Source of the DNA: Ettlia oleoabundans
Taxonomy: Eukaryota > Chlorophyta > Chlorophyceae > Chlamydomonadales
Length of the DNA stretch: 14,414 nucleotides
Assembly (NCBI GenBank): GCA_019693395.1
Contig: JAAMXP010001842.1
Span: 1-14,414 of the forward strand
Direction: 5' to 3'
Shown: one piece after another, positions 9,301 to 14,414 of the stretch
Layout: each line of letters begins with the position of its first letter
How positions within the stretch are numbered: position 1 is the stretch's first letter
Position numbers and translations under genes: made by a program
The notes under the pieces: generated by a model
The model's database searches: none
What the model was told of the DNA's origin: nothing
What the model saw: only the letters and a program-made list of their open reading frames with translations

Positions 9301-10046
9301 ACACACCCCAGTGCCAGCTGGGCTGGTAAGCAGCGGTGGACGCAGCACAGCTGCAGGCCGACCATCCAGCAGCTGAGGCCTGGCAATGCAGTGCGAGGGC
9401 CCTTGGCATGCGATGGGTGGGCGTTACACCTCTGTCCACTCAAACCATTCCTGAGGCCTGGTGGCATCGCATTGCGCGCAGGGAGCGTGCGCCGCGTGCT
9501 CGCGAGGCGTCTCCCCCAAGCGAGGGCACCTGGCGCCGTGCAGGTAGTCACCACCTCTGCCCCCAGCCACTCAAACCAACTCCCTGCAGCAACTCCCTCC
9601 TGCCCTGCCTTGAACGCCTACTGCGCATCCTGGAAGCCAGCAGTCCATCGCCCGCGCCCCCCCCCCCCCCTGCAGCCCCTAATGGTGCCACTGCCGGCCC
9701 CGGCACCCGCGGGTTCCGTGCCGACCGCCCAGCCCGCCCGTCCAGCGGCGCAGGTGGCCATGATGACAGGCCGCCTCGCAGGTGGGCCATGGCCACAGCT
9801 GGTGGGGCACTGAGGGAGCTTGTTTGGCAGCGGGTATTGGAACCCAAGGGGGTCTCACCTGTGGTTCCCCCCCTACTCAACTGCTTCTGTATTTGGCGAC
9901 TGCTTGCAACCCAATGCACACCTTACGCATATTCCTGTGCACTTCACATGTTATGAATGTGCAGGGGTGGGTTTGATGACCGCGGGCGGCGCGACAACTT
10001 TCCGCCCCGCGACCAAGATGCCAGTCGCGACAAGCCGCGCTGGTAG
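6327..10046 (+). CDS. EIF4B: Translation initiation factor eIF4B, plant type
   Basis: Cofactor that stimulates the eIF4A/eIF4F RNA helicase during 43S recruitment in the cytosol. Ten exons: 6327-6393, 6597-6911, 7178-7373, 7673-7864, 8014-8166, 8395-8682, 8977-9249, 9482-9543, 9676-9781, 9965-10046. They total 1734 nt, giving 577 aa with a TAG stop, all phase-consistent. The start MSVWGKPATGAWADNVEEEE matches plant eIF4B. Next come FPALGKANDDFPDL (32-45), a Lys-rich stretch, SLTEFL (68-73), then R/G/D-rich SRA..D.W repeats such as PSRAEMSDNWG and PSRADEVDDWG. The conserved block RGRPRLNLAPRS (343-354) precedes SSVFGAARPREEVL. Residues about 405-495 are a charged, probably coiled-coil segment. 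The tail is RDx/RGG-like and ends in KPRW. No RRM is present, as in plants and unlike animal eIF4B. Two alternative donors end exon 2, and intron 8 is open in frame. Usual plant length is slightly above 500 aa, so this is complete. Confidence 0.95.
8167..8177 (+). repeat. Short GT dinucleotide repeat forming the donor of eIF4B intron 5
   Basis: The donor after CCCAG is an uninterrupted GTGTGTGTGTG run, so the 5' splice site lies inside a small microsatellite. The first GT keeps the reading phase (AG|G). Confidence 0.6.
9544..9675 (+). other. eIF4B intron 8, fully open in frame (possible exitron)
   Basis: This 132 nt segment has a GTAGTC donor and a C-rich tract before TGCAG, so it can be spliced. 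It is also exactly 44 codons long in the flanking frame with no stop. Retention would insert 44 residues ending in a Pro-rich SPAPPPPPA stretch before PNGATAGPG. Which form is the main product cannot be decided from the sequence. Confidence 0.5.
9657..9670 (+). repeat. Run of 14 C before the exon 9 acceptor of eIF4B
   Basis: An unbroken C14 lies just upstream of TGCAG at 9671-9675. As intron it is an extreme polypyrimidine tract; as coding sequence it gives prolines. Homopolymers of this length are prone to length error and to slippage. Confidence 0.85.
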
Positions 10047-10820
10047 GGCGCCATCCAGTCACTTGCCAGCCAGTCACCACCCTGATCGTGGGCCTAAGAG
10101 ATTTACAGTTACAAACGGCAGGCACTTGCCATCCTAGGGGGCTGGTGCTCATCGGCTACCGCCCTCCTGTGATGAATGAACCCAGTGGCGTTACACACAC
10201 AGTCATCCCGGGCCCTGCTCTCTACTTGCTGCCGCCTGGGCTTCTGCGCTGCTCCACCTTGTGCTTCGCTTGCGCTGCAACGCTGCAACATGAACACGAG
10301 CTTCCCGCTGTCACCCATCTGCCCGTTTTTGTTTTCCTTTTGCCAAACAGTGTTGGGCTTTGCCGGATACCCCGGCCATTTATTTCTGTGGTGCGGAGTG
10401 CTGTCCTTGATGCTAAGTGATGTCAGCTGTCTATCAACAGCATTGCTCGGTTAAGAAACCAAAGGTGGTGACAGATCAACTCCTCAACCACATCACAACC
10501 CTGGCCAAGCTGACTAGCTGGCCACTGGTCTACCTGGGTGATGGGTACACCTGGCAAGCAGCAGGCTGCAATCTGTGCAGGATGGGGTATGTGTGCTCTC
10601 TGAGGTTGCAATGGTGAATACTAGTAGAAGTAGTTTGGAGGCAGGCAGGTCACTTGACGGGGTCGCCTCAGGGAGGGGAAGGGTCAATACTTGACAACAA
10701 CTGGACGACTGAGCAACCGACGAAGTTGGTGCAGCAGGTGCGAACTAAATGCACTCAACTGCATGCCATCTTATTGTTCACGGCTGCACAGGGCAGAAGA
10801 ATGCTTGCATGTGCAAGGTG
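10047..10820. other. Tail-to-tail intergenic region between eIF4B and THUMPD1
   Basis: These 774 bases hold the 3' ends of two converging genes. I found no TGTAA in the plus sense for eIF4B. On the minus strand, two adjacent TGTAA copies occur at 10109-10113 and 10103-10107, only about 60 nt past the eIF4B stop, with another at about 10190. No recognisable coding exon or RNA gene was seen. Confidence 0.55.
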
Positions 10821-12548
10821 TCACGAAGCAACAGTGGCCTCTCCTTCCTGCTGTTCCTCACCCTCCTCCTCCTGCTGCTGCTGCCGCTCCTCGCGCCACA
10901 TCTCCTCCCGCTGCGCTGCCCGCCCCTGCTCAACACCTTGCGCCTCCTCCTCCTGCCCCTCATGCTGCACAGCTGCGGGACCTGCTGCGGTGGGGGCTGC
11001 CTCCGCAGCTGGTGCTGCTGCCTTGCTTTGCGCACGCTGTGCCTCCCTCTGCGCCTCTCGCTCTTCTTCAGGCAGTGCCAGTGTACGAATGTTGAATCGG
11101 CATAGCTCCTTGAATTGCTCCACTACAGCCACCCCGCATGCAGCCTTCACCACGTTGACCAATATGGTCTTCTGGGGGGCTCCCAGGTTGACCTTGTGCG
11201 GCTTCTGCGGGGCACAACAGAGGCGGGGAGCTGGGGGACCATGCACAGCAACATGGGCGCAAGGGTGCAGGGAGGGGCTGGCCATCGGGCAAATGCCGGG
11301 TGGCTAGCGCTAGGGCAAATCGTCAACACTGTGTTGCTGGCAGGGGAGCAGGGCGTGGCATACAAAGCACTGTGTGCTGCCCACTAACGCAAGCCGGCAG
11401 CTTGCCCGTCGACACTGGCAGGCGCACCGGCACGCGTGTGGCAAATGCGTTAATGACCTCCATGCGATCCAGGGGTGGCGCGGCTCGAGCATCATACACC
11501 ACCGCAAACTGCAGGCGCGGGGATAAGTGCTGGGGAGGCGAGATGGCTATTGGGAGATGTTGGGAACAGGCGCATTGAACACAGACCAAGGCACAGGCAG
11601 CGTGGCGAGATTGGCTGGGGCAGAGAGGAAGGGAGGTGAAGCCAAGTAACCACTCACAGAGCAGGGTAAAGGGACAGTGACCAGCATGCACCAGGGCTGC
11701 CTGCTGCAGATGTGTGTATTCAATCCCGCGCGGGTGTACTGGGGTGCAGACCAGCCACCCCCACGCCCGCTGCCCTCACCTCAATTGGCTGCTGGGCATC
11801 TGCGGGGAAGTGCTGTTCCACCACCCGCCCGGCCAACTCCTCTATCTTATCCATGCTGGCGTAGCAGGTGTGCTCCACTGGGTAGAAGCGGGAGCAGAAG
11901 CGGGTGCGGTTCTCCTGGGTGTCAGACACGCGCTGGCAGGCGTGCTGCACTAGGGTGGTGGGGGAGGGGCCATCACCATCCTTGCATTCCAGATACACCA
12001 CAGAGTTGATGCCCAGCTGGTGGTAGTAGAAGGGCTGGCGGGAGCGATCCTTGAGCCCAGCCACCTCGCTGGCCAGAGCTGCTGCAATGTTGGTGGGCGC
12101 ATCCCCGGCGCTGCCCTCACCCCCTTCGGTAGCTTCCTGCTTTGACCAGGTACCACCCAGCTGCTCATAGGACTGCACAGTGTGATCAGGAATGCGAGTC
12201 AGGTCGCTTGAAGCTGTGTGGAGAGGCAGGCTGACAGGAATGGCTGTAACAGCCGCAGGCGGTAGCCCACCTCTGTAAACAACGCGATGGCCTCCCGCGC
12301 CCCTTGTTGCTCTCTCGCAGTTGTGCAGCTGATCAGAATGCCCCGTGTATGCAGGGGAATGCCTGCTTTATTCCCGCTGCTAGGCTGCACAGGAGAGTTG
12401 GCAGCATACAAATATCATCAGTGCAGGGCCCCTCACATCACCTGCCATTATTGGGTATGGCTCTAGCTCTTACCGACTTGTGTTGATATCTCCTTTTGCC
12501 TGGCTTGCCGCCGCCCCCATCTTGTCGACCGCGCTTGCTGCCCTTCAT
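10821..12548 (-). CDS. THUMPD1: THUMP domain protein 1 (Tan1-type tRNA acetylation adaptor)
   Basis: Tan1/THUMPD1 binds tRNA through its THUMP domain and partners the Kre33/NAT10 acetyltransferase to make ac4C12 in tRNA-Ser and tRNA-Leu. Five exons: 12548-12474, 12384-12271, 12172-11780, 11508-11428, 11204-10821. Every one is a whole number of codons (phase 0), totalling 348 aa with a TGA stop. The basic start MKGSKRGRQDGGGGKPGKRR resembles family members. Next is GILISCTTAREQQGAREAIA (residues 40-59), the conserved GIL(I/V)(S/T)C segment. The THUMP region includes HQLGINSVVYLE (114-125), TRFCSRFYPVEHTCYA (153-168), FAVVYDARA and HKVNLGAPQKTILVNVVKA (about 224-242). Residues after about 264 form a Glu/Gln/Arg/Ala-rich tail, probably helical. 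No methyltransferase domain is attached, which separates it from THUMPD2/3. It is divergent from the hydrolase gene. The exon 4 donor GTGCGC is chosen because it keeps THUMP spacing; nearby GTs are also in phase. Confidence 0.94.
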
Positions 12549-12993
12549 AGCGCGGCACTTGAACGTTTAAACTCAAGGACAACGTTGCGAAATGAAAGGA
12601 ATAACTATGCATGCATGTGGGGCCCGAAGAATTAGGAGAGAATATCGCGCTTACATGGTGCCAGCACGAGGTGGTGCTTCTGGTTCTGTGTGATCAGCTG
12701 CTGAAACACCATCCAATCGCTTTTACATGCGGATTAGTTCCAAGAGATCAATCCGCTCTTGTATCCCAGGCGAGCCCGGCAGGTGCGTTGGCAGTTGCCA
12801 GGGTTTGGCCCACAATGCAGCTGACAGCAGTCCATGGAGTGCCTGCGCACATGAATTGATGTAATTCGTTCAGTTGCGGCAAGCCTGTGGTGGCTGGGCC
12901 GCTATAGACTGTTGGCCACCGCTCCACCTCCGGGCCCGCTGCCACACCCCTCCCCGGGCGTCCTACCGGGCTATTGCAGCAGCAACAAGCGCC
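12549..12993. promoter_or_regulatory. Head-to-head intergenic region of THUMPD1 and the dienelactone hydrolase gene
   Basis: 445 bases separate the start codons. A TAA in frame with the hydrolase ORF at 12862-12864 and the absence of an in-frame ATG before 12994 set the hydrolase start. TTGCAGCAGCAA just before the ATG could be a 5'-leader acceptor, but no partner donor was chosen. No TATA-like element stands out. Confidence 0.5.
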
Positions 12994-14414
12994 ATGGAGG
13001 CCCTTTCTGGCGTTGAAAAGATCACTTTTGGCGACAACCTGCCTGGTTATATGTGTGGATCAGTGAAAGACCCTGCCGTGATTGTCATCCAGGTGAAGTC
13101 AAAACACAAGCAGCCTGCCTCCCTCATAGACAAACTCTGAGCGAGCACGGTTCGGTATCTGAGATGGACCAGGGCCGTGTTTCCTTGTAGGAGGCCCGTA
13201 AAGAATCAAGTATTCTCTGAGCACATGATGACAGTTAGGGGCAGGGCAAGCTCGGTGGGTGCAAGAACCATTGCCTGCTGCCTGCCCCATTTTGCAGGAG
13301 TGGTGGGGCGTGGTGCCGACAGTGGTGGATCACGCTATCAAGATCAGCCAGCAGGGTTACAGGTGGGATGCAGCTAGTCAGCCCAGGACAGGGCAGGGCT
13401 GCAAGGTTCCTGCACAACACACCCGGACCCCCGATGCCTCTGCTGCGCGAAGAAGCTGTCGTCATGAAGCCCCACTTGGCACTTGGCACCCATGCCACGC
13501 CATGCCTTTGGGGTTCTGGGACACAGCCATCCAGGCCCATGTGGTTGACGTGATGCCTTGGTGTGTGCCCATAGCGGGCTCACTCTTGCAGTCGTCCCAA
13601 GCAGCCACCTGCCTGCTGCCGTGCCCCACTGTCGAGGTGCCTCACAGTCTGCCCCTCTGCCCCCGCAGGTGCCTGATCCCCGACCTTTACAAGGGGAAGA
13701 TCGGTGTGGACAAGGAGGAGGCCAGCCACCTGATGGGCAAGCTGGACTGGCAGGTGGCGGTACAGGAGATCAAGGCAGCAGTACAGTACCTGCGGGATGA
13801 TGGAGCCAGCAAGGCAAGGCAGGGTTCGGCAACGGGGTTCCGCTGGGATGTTTGATATTAACAGCTGCAAAGCGGACGCGATCCCTCAGCTTCTTTGCTG
13901 CCGTCGCTGTGGTTTGCGTTGGCATGGCTGTTTGTGCCATCGGTTTGCTGGTGAAAATGGTGCCAGGTAGCATGCACAGCTTTCGCCATTCAATTCTGTT
14001 ATGTTCCTATCACACATGGTTCTTCAAGTTAGTCCTATGCCGGCCCTTGTGTAGAGGGTGGCAGGTTAAGCAGCCACCATCCCCGCCGGCCCCACCCCCA
14101 CCCCGCCTTCCCCGCAGGTGGGCTGCATCGGTTTTTGCATGGGCGGTGCTCTCACCCTAGCCGCAGCCCAGCACGCTGGTGTTGACTGCGCAGCACCCTT
14201 CTACGGCATCCCATCGGTGAGGGGAGGCACTGCTGTACTGGCCCAGGCCTGGCCGCCTTAGCTGGAATGCCCTGCCCTATGGCGCCACCTTTCATCTGCA
14301 GACTATGTCTGGCTCTGCTTGGATCTGGCCCTCCCTTCACCGCTGCTGCACACCCTTCGTCTGCCCTGCTCCAATTCGTACTTCAGACGACCCATCTAGC
14401 TGACCCTGCTGGTG
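12994..14414 (+). CDS. Dienelactone hydrolase family protein (5' part; continues off the right edge)
   Basis: Alpha/beta-hydrolase of the carboxymethylenebutenolidase type. Bacterial members open dienelactone rings in aromatic degradation; the algal substrate is unknown. Exons: 12994-13092, 13298-13362, 13669-13813, 14118-14216, and a possible fifth from 14387. The start MEALSGVEKITFG has the strong context GCCATGG and an in-frame stop upstream. Family motifs: VIVIQEWWG with Glu34, Y-R-CLIPDLYKGKIG after it, and the nucleophile elbow GFCMGGAL with Cys110. The fold begins normally, and SKVGCIGFCMGG has the family spacing only if intron 3 uses a GC donor (AAG|GCAAGG) at 13814. The catalytic Asp and His would lie downstream of the window. 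The tentative last exon reads TTHLADPAG in phase 0. Introns are 205, 306 and 304 nt. The family call is secure; the specific reaction is not inferable. Confidence 0.93.
13814..14117 (+). other. Probable GC-AG intron in the dienelactone hydrolase gene
   Basis: Exon 3 ends ...GGA GCC AGC AAG and is followed by GCAAGG, a close match to the GC-donor consensus AG|GCAAGT. The acceptor is CCCCGCAG|GTG at 14117. Joining here is phase 0 and gives the expected family sequence. The GT dinucleotides just downstream either break the frame or insert extra residues. Confidence 0.75.
14387..14414 (+). CDS. Candidate fifth exon of the hydrolase, cut by the window edge
   Basis: After TACTTCAG the frame continues from exon 4 in phase 0 as TTHLADPAG, plausible for the variable loop that follows FYGIPS in this family. 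An alternative acceptor at 14300 (TTCATCTGCAG) opens a frame that does not look like the family. Only 28 nt are visible, so this is tentative. Confidence 0.4.

Noticed and set aside
10654..11307. 217-codon plus-strand ORF opposite the THUMPD1 last exon
   Set aside because: Its Cys/Ser-rich sequence is the antisense of the GAG/CAG tail. The minus strand has the conserved THUMP sequence and matching splice phases.
12874..12993. N-terminal extension of the hydrolase upstream of ATG 12994
   Set aside because: The frame is open back to a TAA at 12862 but contains no ATG; only TTG could start it. The ATG at 12994 has a strong context and gives the usual family N-terminus.
14301..14386. Alternative exon 5 of the hydrolase starting at ACTATGTCTGG
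   Set aside because: The acceptor is good, but the translation does not resemble the family after FYGIPS; the acceptor at 14386 fits better.
1..14414. Mobile elements, CRISPR array, tRNA or rRNA genes, viral genes
   Set aside because: No terminal inverted repeats, transposase or reverse-transcriptase motifs, spaced direct repeats, cloverleaf-like sequence or viral proteins were recognised. Repeats present are short microsatellites.

Overview
The window looks like nuclear DNA of a green alga (chlorophyte, genus not identifiable). It is GC-leaning and dense with short spliceosomal introns (about 80-330 nt). Almost all are GT-AG, usually with acceptors ending in tgcag. The gene models match plant and algal protein families: a plant-type peroxisomal NAD carrier and an eIF4B without an RRM. 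No bacterial operons, CRISPR array, tRNA, rRNA or transposon were seen. All exon models were built by hand from ORF conservation, splice-site consensus and reading phase, without transcript data.

Layout from left to right, with strands strictly alternating. (1) 44-1192, minus: RFC4-type clamp-loader subunit, 5' part, running off the left edge. (2) 1505-4166, plus: ten-exon peroxisomal NAD carrier (PXN type), complete at 361 aa. (3) 4627-5601, minus: unrecognised two-exon gene, about 288 aa, with a plastid-transit-like N-terminus and short KLG repeats. (4) 6327-10046, plus: ten-exon eIF4B, complete at 577 aa. (5) 10821-12548, minus: five-exon THUMPD1/Tan1 tRNA-acetylation adaptor, complete at 348 aa. 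(6) 12994 to the right edge, plus: dienelactone hydrolase family protein, 5' part.

The alternating strands give three head-to-head pairs sharing intergenic regions (1193-1504, 5602-6326, 12549-12993) and two tail-to-tail pairs (4167-4626, 10047-10820). The genes are housekeeping functions without an obvious common pathway: DNA replication, peroxisomal cofactor transport, translation initiation, tRNA modification and small-molecule hydrolysis. I found no convincing new multi-gene system. The points most worth checking are the unknown KLG-repeat gene, a probable GC-AG intron in the hydrolase gene, and, in eIF4B, an intron that is open in frame, a pair of in-frame alternative donors and a run of frame-neutral exons.
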